From contig NZ_JPKG01000029.1 in assembly GCF_000735605.1 (NCBI RefSeq), positions 62,001 through 126,000 of the forward strand: a DNA stretch of 64,000 nt. The letters are read 5' to 3'. The position numbers and the translations under genes are program-made. Shown in pieces: positions 1 to 8,192 of this stretch. Source of the DNA: Allobosea sp. LC85 (GTDB lineage: Bacteria > Pseudomonadota > Alphaproteobacteria > Rhizobiales > Beijerinckiaceae). The notes beneath the pieces were generated by a model. It was not told where the DNA came from. It did no database searches and saw nothing but the letters and a program-made list of their open reading frames with translations. How positions within the stretch are numbered: position 1 is the first letter of the stretch; each line of letters opens with the position of its first letter.

Positions 1-262
1 CGCACTCTCCGGTGACACGCGTGTCCTACTGCTCGACGAGCCCTTCGAAGGCCTCGCTCCGGCCGTGGTCGAGGAGCTTTTCGAGGCCTTCGACAAGCTG
101 AGACGGGAGATCGCGATCGTGATCGTGGACCACCATCTCGATCTCGCCCTGGCGCTTTCGGACCGCACGGTCGTGCTTGAGCGCGGCCAGGTCACATATG
201 TCGGCCCGTCGAAGGCTCTCAGCCAGGATCTGGCCCTGCGCCGACAGGTGCTCTGGCTGTGA
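1..262 (+). CDS. ABC transporter ATP-binding protein, LivF-like, C-terminal fragment
   Basis: Only the last ~86 codons are in the window; the reading frame is open from base 2 to the TGA at 260-262. The fragment carries the end of the nucleotide-binding domain: a Walker B/D-loop segment LLLDEPFEGLAP and a switch histidine in IVDHHLDLAL, followed by the short tail typical of LivF-class ATPases of branched-chain amino acid (HAAT) importers. DEP-EGLAP is the usual LivF/LivG form, so a cytoplasmic ATPase of an amino acid or carboxylate importer is the likely role. The next gene starts 55 bases downstream on the same strand, so the importer may feed the dehydrogenase/BKACE pair. The substrate cannot be read from this piece. 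Confidence 0.8.
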   Translation, partial: ALSGDTRVLLLDEPFEGLAPAVVEELFEAFDKLRREIAIVIVDHHLDLALALSDRTVVLERGQVTYVGPSKALSQDLALRRQVLWL

Positions 263-317
263 GCGCCCTGCCTCAACCCTATCCCGACCTTCGTCGCTTC
301 CCGCAGGATCAACACGC

Positions 318-1256
318 ATGACCAAGATCGCGATCATAGGCTCCGGACTGATCGGCCGGGCCTGGGCCACCATCTTCGCCAGCCATGGTTTCGACGTCGC
401 ATTGCATGATGTCGCGCCCGGCGCGGCCGAGGCCGCCCGCGCACATATCGGCAGCAATCTCGAGGAACTCGCCGGCCACGGCCTCGTCGAGGACCCAAAG
501 GGCTCGCTCGCACGTATCCGCGTCGCCTCAGGCTTGTCGGATGCCTTGAGCGGCGCCGAGCTCGTGCAGGAGAACGGACCGGAAACCGTGGAAGCCAAGC
601 GCGCCCTCTTTGCCGAGATGGACAAGCTTGCCGCCCCGGGGACGATTCTCGCCTCCTCGACCTCGTTCATCATGGCGTCGGTCTTCAGCGAGACACTGGC
701 GGGGCGGGCCCGCTGTCTCGTCGCCCATCCCGTCAATCCGCCGCATCTTGTCCCGATCGTCGAGCTCGCACCGGCGCCCTGGACGGATTCGGCCGTCCTC
801 GCCCGGGCCAAGGCGCTCTACGAACAGGCCGGCCAGGTTCCGATCGTCCTGCGCAAGGAGAAGCCAGGCTTTGTCCTCAACCGCCTGCAGGCCGTGCTGC
901 TGGCGGAAGCCTTTCGCCTCGTTGGCGAGGGCGTTGCAAGCGCCGAAGACGTCGACAAGACGATCCGCGACGGGCTCGGGCTACGCTGGTCCTTCATGGG
1001 CCCTTTCGAGACGATCGAGCTCAATGCGCCCGGCGGTATCCCCGACTACTGCGCCCGTTACGGCGCCTCCATCGAGGCCATGGCGGCGCAGGCCGTCGGC
1101 GGCGACCCGTTTGGTGCGGAAACCGTCGCCAGGGTCATGAGCGAATGGCCAGGGGTGCAATCGGCCGAGCGGGTGAAGCGCCTCAGCGACTGGCGCGACA
1201 CGCGGCTGGCCGCACTGCAGGCTCATAAGCGCGCCGCCGCGCGCAAGCCTGCCTGA
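318..1256 (+). CDS. 3-hydroxyacyl-CoA dehydrogenase family protein, carnitine dehydrogenase-like
   Basis: This is a 312-residue cytoplasmic NAD-dependent dehydrogenase. The N-terminal Rossmann motif GSGLIG is at residues 8-13, the ENGPE segment near 85-89, and the family's catalytic His lies in AHPVNPP near residue 137. The all-alpha C-terminal dimerisation domain (LNRLQAVLLAEAFRLV onward) follows. I chose ATG 318 because the Rossmann fold starts immediately after it; the upstream in-frame extension is not protein-like. The length suits the short single-domain group that includes L-carnitine dehydrogenase and lambda-crystallin/L-gulonate 3-dehydrogenase, as well as 3-hydroxybutyryl-CoA dehydrogenase. 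A BKACE gene 34 bases downstream favours oxidation of a 3-hydroxy acid to a 3-keto acid that BKACE then cleaves, as in carnitine degradation. That assignment is inference. Confidence 0.8.
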   Translation: MTKIAIIGSGLIGRAWATIFASHGFDVALHDVAPGAAEAARAHIGSNLEELAGHGLVEDPKGSLARIRVASGLSDALSGAELVQENGPETVEAKRALFAEMDKLAAPGTILASSTSFIMASVFSETLAGRARCLVAHPVNPPHLVPIVELAPAPWTDSAVLARAKALYEQAGQVPIVLRKEKPGFVLNRLQAVLLAEAFRLVGEGVASAEDVDKTIRDGLGLRWSFMGPFETIELNAPGGIPDYCARYGASIEAMAAQAVGGDPFGAETVARVMSEWPGVQSAERVKRLSDWRDTRLAALQAHKRAAARKPA

Positions 1257-1290
1257 AATCCTCCATCCTGCTCGTCTGAAGGGAGCCGCC

Positions 1291-2223
1291 ATGGCCAAGA
1301 ACCGCAAAGTCATGATCACCTGCGCGGTGACCGGCGCGATCCACACCCCCTCGATGTCGCCTTATCTGCCGGTGACCGCCGATGAAATCATCGATGCCGC
1401 GGTCGGCGCGGCGGAGGCGGGGGCGGCGCTCGTGCATGTCCATGCCCGCGATCCCGTAACCGGCAAGCCGGACCAGTCACCCGAGGCGTTCGAGCCCTTC
1501 CTGAAGGTGATCAAGCAGCGCAGCGACTGCGTCATCAACATCACCACGGGCGGCGCGCCGACCATGGGCGTCGAGGAACGCCTGCGTCCCTGCGCCCATT
1601 TCAAGCCCGAAGTCGCTTCGCTCAACATGGGCTCGATGAATTTCGGGCTGTATCCGATGCTGAGCCGCTTCAAGGCGTTCAAGCACGATTGGGAACAGCC
1701 CTATCTCGAAGGCTCGAAGGACCGCATCTTCAAGAACACCTTCCAGGACATCGAGAACATCCTGACGACCTGCGCCGAGAACGGCACACGCTTCGAGATC
1801 GAGTGCTACGATATCGGGCATCTCTACACGCTGGCGCATTTCGTCGACCGCGGGCTGGTGAAGCCACCGTTCTTCGTCCAATCGGTCTTCGGCCTGCTCG
1901 GCGGCATCGGCCCGCATCCGGAAGATGTCGCGCATATGAAGCGCACGGCCGATCGGCTCTTTGGCGACCAGTACCATTGGTCCGTGCTTGGCGCCGGACG
2001 CCATCAGCTGCCGATCGCCGCGATGGCGGTCGCGATGGGCGGCAACCTGCGCGTCGGCCTGGAGGATTCGCTCTGGATCGGGCCGGGGCAGCTGGCAAAA
2101 TCCAACGCCGAACAGGTCCGGGCTGCGCGGAAGATCATCGAAGGTCTCGGACTGGAGCTGGCAACTCCGGACGATGCCCGCGAGATTCTGCAGCTCAAGG
2201 GGGCAGACAAGGTCGCCTTTTGA
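1291..2223 (+). CDS. beta-keto acid cleavage enzyme (BKACE, formerly DUF849)
   Basis: This 310-residue TIM-barrel enzyme belongs to the Kce/BKACE family, Zn-dependent enzymes that condense a beta-keto acid with acetyl-CoA to give acetoacetate and a new CoA ester. The Zn-binding HxH sits in ALVHVHARDP (about residues 47-56), the N-terminal strand ITCAVTGA is typical, and ITTGGAPTMG and SVFGLLGGIGPHPED match family motifs. The length equals the usual ~310 residues. A GGGAG Shine-Dalgarno precedes ATG 1291. It follows the hydroxyacyl dehydrogenase by 34 bases and is probably cotranscribed. With that neighbour, 3-dehydrocarnitine or a similar 3-keto acid is a plausible substrate. No thioesterase or CoA transferase follows in the window. 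Confidence 0.85.
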   Translation: MAKNRKVMITCAVTGAIHTPSMSPYLPVTADEIIDAAVGAAEAGAALVHVHARDPVTGKPDQSPEAFEPFLKVIKQRSDCVINITTGGAPTMGVEERLRPCAHFKPEVASLNMGSMNFGLYPMLSRFKAFKHDWEQPYLEGSKDRIFKNTFQDIENILTTCAENGTRFEIECYDIGHLYTLAHFVDRGLVKPPFFVQSVFGLLGGIGPHPEDVAHMKRTADRLFGDQYHWSVLGAGRHQLPIAAMAVAMGGNLRVGLEDSLWIGPGQLAKSNAEQVRAARKIIEGLGLELATPDDAREILQLKGADKVAF

Positions 2224-2421
2224 GCGGCGCCGCGCTGTCTGACGCTGCGGGCCATATCGAGCATCGCAATCTACGGATATTCGCGAGCCACCAGAGCTGC
2301 CAGGTCATAGGATAAATTGCCGGCTAATTAATTGCTTCCCCTCGGGCGAACCACTGACGCGGGGCCAGCGTAGCAGCGTCTGCCTTGCAACGACAGTAAG
2401 GCCAGGAACACGGCCCCCCTG

Positions 2422-3309
2422 CTAGGAGCTCCAGCGGCGGAGATAGCGCGCGAAAGCGTCGGTAAATGAAGAGGCCAATGCGGAAGCCGCCCTTTGCTTG
2501 GCGCGCAGGCAGGCGAAGCCTGCCTCTATGCGCACCGACAAGGGCCGCGTAACAAGACCGCGACCCTGATAATTCTCGGTGGCGTGCGGGCTGACGATCG
2601 CGATGCCGGCATTCTCGCTGACCATTGTGCAGGTCGCCTGCGCCAGGGTGGCATTGATGAAATTATGATAGGCCACGCCGTCGAGGAATGCGTCGACGCG
2701 CGACCGGAAAAGCGAGCCGGGGGGAGCTCCGATGACATGCTCCCCCGCGAAATCCGCGGGTTCCAGCACAGTCTTCGGCGCCAGCCTATGCTCGGAGGGC
2801 AGGGCTGCGACCGCAGCGATCGGATAGGTTTCCACTTCGATCGCCGTCGGATCGAGCGGCAGGTCGGCATAGCCGATATCCGCCTGCCCAGCGAGGACAT
2901 GCTCGACGACCAGCCGGGACGACAGCCCGACCAGCGTCACCCGCAGATCGGCATGCTCTCTGGAGAACCGGGCGACGAAGCGCGGCAGCGGGCCGCCCAT
3001 CAGCACAGGCATTGCCGCGATCCGCAGCGCGCCGGCGGCATTGGCCTTCAGGGCCTTGGCAAGTTCGGCGATGCGCGTCTGGCCGATGAAGGAGCGCTCC
3101 ACCTCGCCATAGAGGGTGAGCGCATCGGGCGTCGGTACGAGCTGATAGCCGCGCCGTTCGAACAGAGACATGCCCAGAACCGCCTCGAAATCGCGAATGA
3201 GGCGGCTTACGGCTGGTTGAGTGACACCAAGCACCTCGGCGGCGGCGGTCATGCTGCCGGTCATCATGACGGCGCGGAACGCCTCGATCTGCCGCGACTG
3301 GAGATGCAT
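2422..3309 (-). CDS. LysR-family transcriptional regulator
   Basis: This 295-residue protein has an N-terminal winged helix-turn-helix (MTGSMTAAAEVLGVTQPAVS, roughly residues 15-35) and a periplasmic-binding-protein-like effector domain from about residue 95. ATG 3309 is preceded by a GAGGGA Shine-Dalgarno. It lies 35 bases downstream of the MFS gene on the same strand, so the two may share a transcript, an arrangement common for exporters controlled by a local LysR protein. It converges with the BKACE gene across ~200 bases in which I see no gene. The effector is unknown. Confidence 0.88.
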   Translation of the reverse strand: MHLQSRQIEAFRAVMMTGSMTAAAEVLGVTQPAVSRLIRDFEAVLGMSLFERRGYQLVPTPDALTLYGEVERSFIGQTRIAELAKALKANAAGALRIAAMPVLMGGPLPRFVARFSREHADLRVTLVGLSSRLVVEHVLAGQADIGYADLPLDPTAIEVETYPIAAVAALPSEHRLAPKTVLEPADFAGEHVIGAPPGSLFRSRVDAFLDGVAYHNFINATLAQATCTMVSENAGIAIVSPHATENYQGRGLVTRPLSVRIEAGFACLRAKQRAASALASSFTDAFARYLRRWSS

Positions 3310-3344
3310 CGTCCCTCACGCTCCCGTTCCCCGGACGATCCTAT

Positions 3345-4580
3345 TCAATGGGAGCGTTTGCTGGAACGCATGATTGAGGCCACCGTCACCGCGCAGAGGC
3401 CGAGCAAACAGGCCGAAACGAGCAGCGTTGGCATGATGCCGGCCCTGTCGAACCCCGCCGCATAGATCAGTGGCATTGCCGACTGCCCGAGCATCGCCGC
3501 CATGGAGTGCAACGCCATCATCGCACCCTGCGTTTTCGGGGTCAGGGTCGCCAGATAGGTCTGAAGCGGAATGGCGGCGCTGCGATAGGCGAAGCCGAAT
3601 GCCAGCAATGCGCCGAACTGAAAAGGCCAGGGAAGATGGGCGCTCAGACTTGCCATGGCGAGCGTCATGACCAGCCCCCCGGCCAACGTGAGGCGGGCGG
3701 GTGTGATCCAGCGCAGGGTGCGGCGCAAGCTTAATCCATAGGCGATGCTGCCGATCATGAAGCCGGAGAGCACGATGCCGACGGTAGAGGCGCTGGCTCC
3801 GACGAGAAAGGCAATGTGCGGGAACAAGCCCTGTGTCAGCCCGGTCAGGGCAAGCTGCAGCCCAAGCCCGCGGCGGGCGCTCGCCAGCCCGAGAATCCTG
3901 TAATAGGCAGAGAGCGCCGAGCCAAACCCTGCGCGGGACGACGAGTCCTCGCGGGTATCGCGCAGCACCGCCATCACGACAGCGAAACAGGTCAGGCCGA
4001 TCAGGCCGGCCAAGAACAGGCTGCCGCGCCAGCCAACTGCATCCGCGACGAAGCCTGCCCCGACGGCGCCGGCCAGCGACCCGGTGACCGAAGCCGCACT
4101 GGCCTTGCCGAAAGCCTCCTGATGCCCCTCAGGCGCGATCCGCTCCGCCAGGATGGCAAAACACAACGGGAATGTGCCGGCCGTGAAGAAGCCAACGACG
4201 AGCCGGGTGGCGAGCAGCAGCTCGAAACTGGGGGCAAGGCTGCCGAGCAATGTGCCAAGCGCGCTCACCCCGAGGCAGACGCGCATCACCCGCAATTTGC
4301 CGAGCTGGTCGCCGAGCGCGCCGGCAATCGGCTGTGCCAGGGCGTAGGCGAGGGCAAACGCCGTTGCCATGGCGACAACCTGGCTCCGCGGCACCGCAAA
4401 ATCCCGGCTGAGCATGGGCAACATAGGGTCGAACAGAAACACGCCGAGCGAGGAACCGAAGCAGGCGAGGCCGAGAATGCGCAGCAATGCGTGCTGCTGG
4501 CCGGGCGGCGGCTTCACAGCTTGGCGTGGGGCTTGGCATGAGGCTTGGCCCGCTGGCGTGCCGGTGGGCAGATTGGTCAT
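3345..4580 (-). CDS. MFS transporter, drug/metabolite exporter type
   Basis: This 411-residue inner-membrane protein has about 12 hydrophobic segments. It resembles the 12-TM MFS exporters (YcaD/AraJ-like): PMLSRDFAVPRSQVVAM in the first loop, a motif A-like GALGDQLGKLRVMR between TM2 and TM3, and TGSLAGAVGAGFVAD in TM5. The first ~30 residues are polar and proline-rich, and a later start is possible. ATG 4580 has a GGGGGT sequence 12 bases upstream. It is followed by a LysR gene in the same direction. Proton-coupled export of a small molecule is the family role; the substrate is unknown. Confidence 0.82.
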   Translation of the reverse strand: MTNLPTGTPAGQASCQAPRQAVKPPPGQQHALLRILGLACFGSSLGVFLFDPMLPMLSRDFAVPRSQVVAMATAFALAYALAQPIAGALGDQLGKLRVMRVCLGVSALGTLLGSLAPSFELLLATRLVVGFFTAGTFPLCFAILAERIAPEGHQEAFGKASAASVTGSLAGAVGAGFVADAVGWRGSLFLAGLIGLTCFAVVMAVLRDTREDSSSRAGFGSALSAYYRILGLASARRGLGLQLALTGLTQGLFPHIAFLVGASASTVGIVLSGFMIGSIAYGLSLRRTLRWITPARLTLAGGLVMTLAMASLSAHLPWPFQFGALLAFGFAYRSAAIPLQTYLATLTPKTQGAMMALHSMAAMLGQSAMPLIYAAGFDRAGIMPTLLVSACLLGLCAVTVASIMRSSKRSH

Positions 4581-4813
4581 CAGCTTGCGCAGACCCCCTC
4601 ATCATCACCGGCGGCCCGAATTCGGGATCATCCGTCCAGGCTCTGACAAGGGATGTCCCGGACAAGGCGCCTCGCCCCAAAACACCCACGAATAGCTGCA
4701 TGAGCCCATGTGATTTGACCCTGCGCCGACCGAACAAGATGCTCGATATTGTCAAATTCCAAACGGATCGGCCGTTTTCTCTGCGCTTTCAGCAGCATCT
4801 TTCAGGGAGGGAC

Positions 4814-4957
4814 ATGGCTCAGAAGATCGTGGTCAGCGGCGCATCCATCGCGGAGATCCGCCTTGGCCTCAAGCCAGATGCCGACCCGGCGCATCACCAC
4901 ACCAGGCAATCGATCGGCCGCTGTCACGGCCGATCGTTCCTGCTCCGCCCGCCTTGA
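4814..4957 (+). CDS. possible small ORF, 47 residues, unknown
   Basis: ATG 4814 is preceded by CAGGGAGGGAC, a strong Shine-Dalgarno, and the N-terminus MAQKIVVSGASIAEIRLGLK looks protein-like. The second half (HHHTRQ onward) does not, and the hairpin at 4911-4936 lies inside the ORF. It could be a truncated 5' remnant of a lost gene or a chance ORF. I recognise no family. Confidence 0.2.
   Translation: MAQKIVVSGASIAEIRLGLKPDADPAHHHTRQSIGRCHGRSFLLRPP
4911..4936. terminator. 10-bp inverted repeat hairpin, possible terminator
   Basis: Arms 4911-4920 and 4927-4936 are perfect complements (CGATCGGCCG / CGGCCGATCG) with the 6-base loop CTGTCA. It lies 61-86 bases past the stop of the minus-strand SLC13 gene (4997). 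No T-run follows on either strand, so an intrinsic terminator is only one reading. Confidence 0.4.
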
Positions 4958-4996
4958 CCGCGAGATCGGCGAAAACTCCCGGCAATCGGACAGAAT

Positions 4997-6832
4997 TCAG
5001 AAGCGCCAGATGAGCGGCACGATGAAGACAGCCACCACGAAGAACCAGATCAGCAGCGGCAGGCCGAGCTTCCAGTAGTCGCTGAAGGCATAGCCGCCCG
5101 GTCCCATCACCATCAGATTGGTCGGCGTCGCGATCGGGGTCAGGAACGCTCCGGCGGCGGCAACGGCCGTGCTCATCAAGACCGGCCGTGGCGAAATGCC
5201 CATGCTGGCGGCCGCAGCCACCCCGATCGGGATGACGATGAGCGCGGTCGCCGTATTGCTGATCAACTGCCCCATGACGGCGGTCAGCACGAACAGCCCC
5301 GCAAGCAAGGCGACCGGCCCGGCATCGCCAACCATGTCGACGAGCCGCTCGGCCATCAGTTTCGCCGCACCGGTTTCGACCATCGCCGTGGAGAGCGGCA
5401 TCATCGCGCCGACGAGGATCACGGTGGTCCAGCTGATCGCCCGGTAGGATTGCTCGACATTCATGATCCCCGACAGGATGACCGCCCCTGCGGCCAGCAA
5501 GCCGGCGACCGCGGGCGGGACGACGCCCGTGGCGAGCAGCACGACCATCGCGATCAGGATAATGACGGCCTGCTTCGCGCCAGGGCCCATCGGCACGGCT
5601 TGACGGCGGACCAGCTCGGGCGAGCTCACGACCAGGACATCGGGATCGTCGAGATGGATGTCGAGGGCCTTCCATGTGCCCTGCAGCAGCATGGTATCGC
5701 CGGCCTGCAGCACGATGCCGCCGGAATCCTTGGTTGCATTGGCGGCGGCGAGTTCCGCCCCCGCGCGCTGCACGGCCAGAACGATCAGGTCGCCGCTGTC
5801 GGTGACCATCCCAGGAAAGACGCTCTGGCCGATCAGACCGGAGCGCGGCGGAATCACGACTTCGGCAAGACCTGAGCGCTGGTTGAACAGCGTCTCCTCG
5901 CCCTGCCCCTGCTTTGCCTCCTCACGGAAGGCGAGATGCATCTCCGTGCCCAGCGTCGCGGCCGCTTCGGCGTCGCCGCGGATCAACAGGTGGTCGCCCT
6001 CGGCCATGACCGCGCGGCGGATGGGACTTGCGGTTTCGCCCTCCTGAACAGCGACCAGCTGCAGCCCCCGATAGGCCGACAGATCGATGCTGGCAGGCGC
6101 GGCGCCGAGATAGGGCGAACTGGCGCGCACCCGCATCTGATAGACGCCGCTGGCAAGACCGTATTGCTCGACCAGCGTCTTGGCATGCCGGCTGAAATCG
6201 GCGGGCATGGTCGCGCCGTTGCGCTCCGGCAGCAGGCGCTGGCCGAACAGGATGATGATCGCCATCGTGCCCGCGAGCAGCGGCACGCCGACCAGCGCGA
6301 ATTCAAAGAAGCCGAAGCTGCCCATCCCTGCGTCGCTGCTCGCCTCGGAGACCAGCACATTCACCGGTGAACCCGTCAGCGCCAATACCGAACCGGCATG
6401 GGCGGAAAAGACCAGCGGCATCAGCAGCTGCGAGGAATTGCGCTTGAGCCGGACTGCGATGACGACAACGACCGGCAGCAAGGCGGCGACGGCGCCGTTG
6501 AGGCTGATCACGGCGGTCAGCAGCGAAACGAGGACCATGGTGAGAAGCAGAAGGCGGGTCCGACTTTCCTCGCCCGCGCCCTTGATCAGGAGCTGCCCGG
6601 CCCAAGCGGTAACGCCGGTGACCTCGAGCCCGGAGCTGACGACGAAGAGCGAGGCGATAAAGATGACGGCGGGGTCGCCGAGACCGCCCAGAACCTGGGG
6701 CAGGGTCAGGACCCCCGTCGCCCAGAGCGCCAGCGCAACTCCCATCGCGATCAGAACGACAGGGATCTTGTTCCAGATGAACAAGACCACGGCGACGGCG
6801 ATGATGGTGCCGGTATAGGCTATCGGGCTCAA
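4997..6832 (-). CDS. SLC13/DASS-type permease with RCK_C (TrkA-C) domains, copy 1
   Basis: This 611-residue inner-membrane transporter of the ion transporter/DASS superfamily has an N-terminal membrane half (VLFIWNKIPVVLIAMGVALA), two central soluble RCK_C/TrkA-C domains (about residues 205-400; ASSPYLGAAPASIDL, PRSGLIGQSVFPGMV) and a C-terminal membrane half ending LIWRF. Family motifs VFSAHAGSVLALTGSPVN and PIATPTNLMVMGPGGY mark the two inverted repeats, where sodium/substrate-binding SNT/TN loops reside (SNTATALIVIP). Transport of sulfate or di/tricarboxylates with Na+ is the family role. The start is TTG (6832) with GGGAG 9 bases upstream; the paralogue at 33496 also starts with TTG at the aligned position. 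It follows the M20/AbgT genes on the same strand. Confidence 0.85.
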   Translation of the reverse strand: MSPIAYTGTIIAVAVVLFIWNKIPVVLIAMGVALALWATGVLTLPQVLGGLGDPAVIFIASLFVVSSGLEVTGVTAWAGQLLIKGAGEESRTRLLLLTMVLVSLLTAVISLNGAVAALLPVVVVIAVRLKRNSSQLLMPLVFSAHAGSVLALTGSPVNVLVSEASSDAGMGSFGFFEFALVGVPLLAGTMAIIILFGQRLLPERNGATMPADFSRHAKTLVEQYGLASGVYQMRVRASSPYLGAAPASIDLSAYRGLQLVAVQEGETASPIRRAVMAEGDHLLIRGDAEAAATLGTEMHLAFREEAKQGQGEETLFNQRSGLAEVVIPPRSGLIGQSVFPGMVTDSGDLIVLAVQRAGAELAAANATKDSGGIVLQAGDTMLLQGTWKALDIHLDDPDVLVVSSPELVRRQAVPMGPGAKQAVIILIAMVVLLATGVVPPAVAGLLAAGAVILSGIMNVEQSYRAISWTTVILVGAMMPLSTAMVETGAAKLMAERLVDMVGDAGPVALLAGLFVLTAVMGQLISNTATALIVIPIGVAAAASMGISPRPVLMSTAVAAAGAFLTPIATPTNLMVMGPGGYAFSDYWKLGLPLLIWFFVVAVFIVPLIWRF

Positions 6833-6932
6833 TCGCTCAGCTCCCTCTTGGGCCCTGCCAGGCCGCCGAAATGCTTAGGGCGCAATGTGCCGGCGCAGGC
6901 TGCGCCCCGGCACACCGCACCCAGCCAAGGCT

Positions 6933-8147
6933 TCAGTCTTCCAGGGTCGCCATCAGGATGCCGACGCGGCAACCCTTTTCGTACTCGGTGAGATTCACAT
7001 ATTCCTTGATGGTGTGGATCTCGGCCTGCCCGGCGCCAATGGTGATGGTCGGCACGCCGTGCTTGTCGAGCCAATTGGCATCGAGCCCGCCATTGGAGAA
7101 CAGATAGTTCGGCTCCATGCCCAGCAGTTTGAGCGCCTTGGTGGCACGCTTCACGACCGGAGCATCCTGGCCCAGCTCGAAGGGCGGGTAAGCCGGCTTC
7201 TGGCTGAACTTCACCTCGGCGGTCGCGCCTTCATGGTCCTTCACCTCGCCCTGCGCCTTGGCGAAGGCCTCCTTGTAGCCGTTCGCAATCTTGGTCGCGA
7301 AGGCCGCCTCGGGGCTGCGCGCCTCGCCGCGGATATAGACATAGTCGGTGACGACATTGGTCGCGTCACCGGCGGCGGCCGTGCCGCCCTTGCCGCCGAA
7401 GATGCCGACATTGCTGGTGCCGCGGCCGTCGGACTTGACGACCTTGCCGAACCAGCCGTTGCGTTGCGCCTCGGCGATGGCGAGGGCGCCGACCAGCGTC
7501 GCCGAGATGCCCTTTTCCGGCGCGACGCCGGCATGGGACGCCTTGCCCTTGATCTCGACTTCCCAGTTCTCCTGGCCGACCGCGCCGACGAGCAGTTCCG
7601 AGGCGAGCTGGCCATCGACATTGATGCACATGACGGCCCCACCGAGATCGGCCGGGTTGAGCTCGCGGGCACCGTGCAGGCCGCTCTCCTCGCGAACCGT
7701 GAACAGCAGGGTGATCGGCGGATGCGGCAGCTTGTGCTTGATCAGCGTCTCGGCGAGCACGACGAGAAGCGCGACACCGGTGCGGGCATCGCCGCCCAGC
7801 GCAGTCGTGCCGTCGGAGACGATGCGGTCGCCCTCGCGCCGGGGCTTGGCACCGGCGCAAAGCGGCACGGTGTCGAGATGGGTCGAGAACAGCAGGCGCG
7901 AGCCCGGCCGCGTTCCCGGCAGATCGACGAACAGGTTGCCGGTCTCCGTCGGCACCGGGATGCGCTTGTTGGCATCGTCGAAGCGGATGGCGGAAGCCGG
8001 CACCCCGACCTTCTTCAGCGCCTCGCTGACGGCGGCCCCGATCTTGGCTTCCTGACCGGTCACGCCTTCGACCGAGAGGAAATTCATCAGATGGTCGACG
8101 GCGGCGTTGACGTCGAGTGGGATAGCGGGACTGCTCATGATGTCCAT
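6933..8147 (-). CDS. M20 family metallopeptidase, peptidase T-like
   Basis: This 404-residue cytoplasmic di-zinc peptidase shows the M20 ligands: His-Asp in STHLDTVP, Asp in LGGDARTG, the Glu-Glu pair in TVREESGLHG, an Asp in NVDGQ and a late His in GQAEIHTIKEY. The lid/dimerisation domain lies about residues 190-310. It is closest in pattern to peptidase T and related aminotripeptidases. ATG 8147 (MDIMSS) and ATG 8138 are both possible starts. It lies 45 bases downstream of the AbgT-type transporter gene on the same strand, which suggests uptake of an aminoacyl or peptide-like compound followed by hydrolysis, as in the abg system. The actual substrate is unknown. Confidence 0.85.
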   Translation of the reverse strand: MDIMSSPAIPLDVNAAVDHLMNFLSVEGVTGQEAKIGAAVSEALKKVGVPASAIRFDDANKRIPVPTETGNLFVDLPGTRPGSRLLFSTHLDTVPLCAGAKPRREGDRIVSDGTTALGGDARTGVALLVVLAETLIKHKLPHPPITLLFTVREESGLHGARELNPADLGGAVMCINVDGQLASELLVGAVGQENWEVEIKGKASHAGVAPEKGISATLVGALAIAEAQRNGWFGKVVKSDGRGTSNVGIFGGKGGTAAAGDATNVVTDYVYIRGEARSPEAAFATKIANGYKEAFAKAQGEVKDHEGATAEVKFSQKPAYPPFELGQDAPVVKRATKALKLLGMEPNYLFSNGGLDANWLDKHGVPTITIGAGQAEIHTIKEYVNLTEYEKGCRVGILMATLED

Positions 8148-8192
8148 CCGATCAATTGAGGGTTGCTTCGTTTCGGGCCGTGCGACCGGCCG

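Larger units (their letters stand above)
4581..4996. other. intergenic region with a short ORF and a strong hairpin
   Basis: About 416 bases lie between the MFS start and the stop of the SLC13 permease gene. Apart from the MFS promoter, this holds a 47-codon plus-strand ORF with a good ribosome-binding site (4814-4957) and a perfect 10-bp stem hairpin (4911-4936), both listed separately. Confidence 0.5.
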
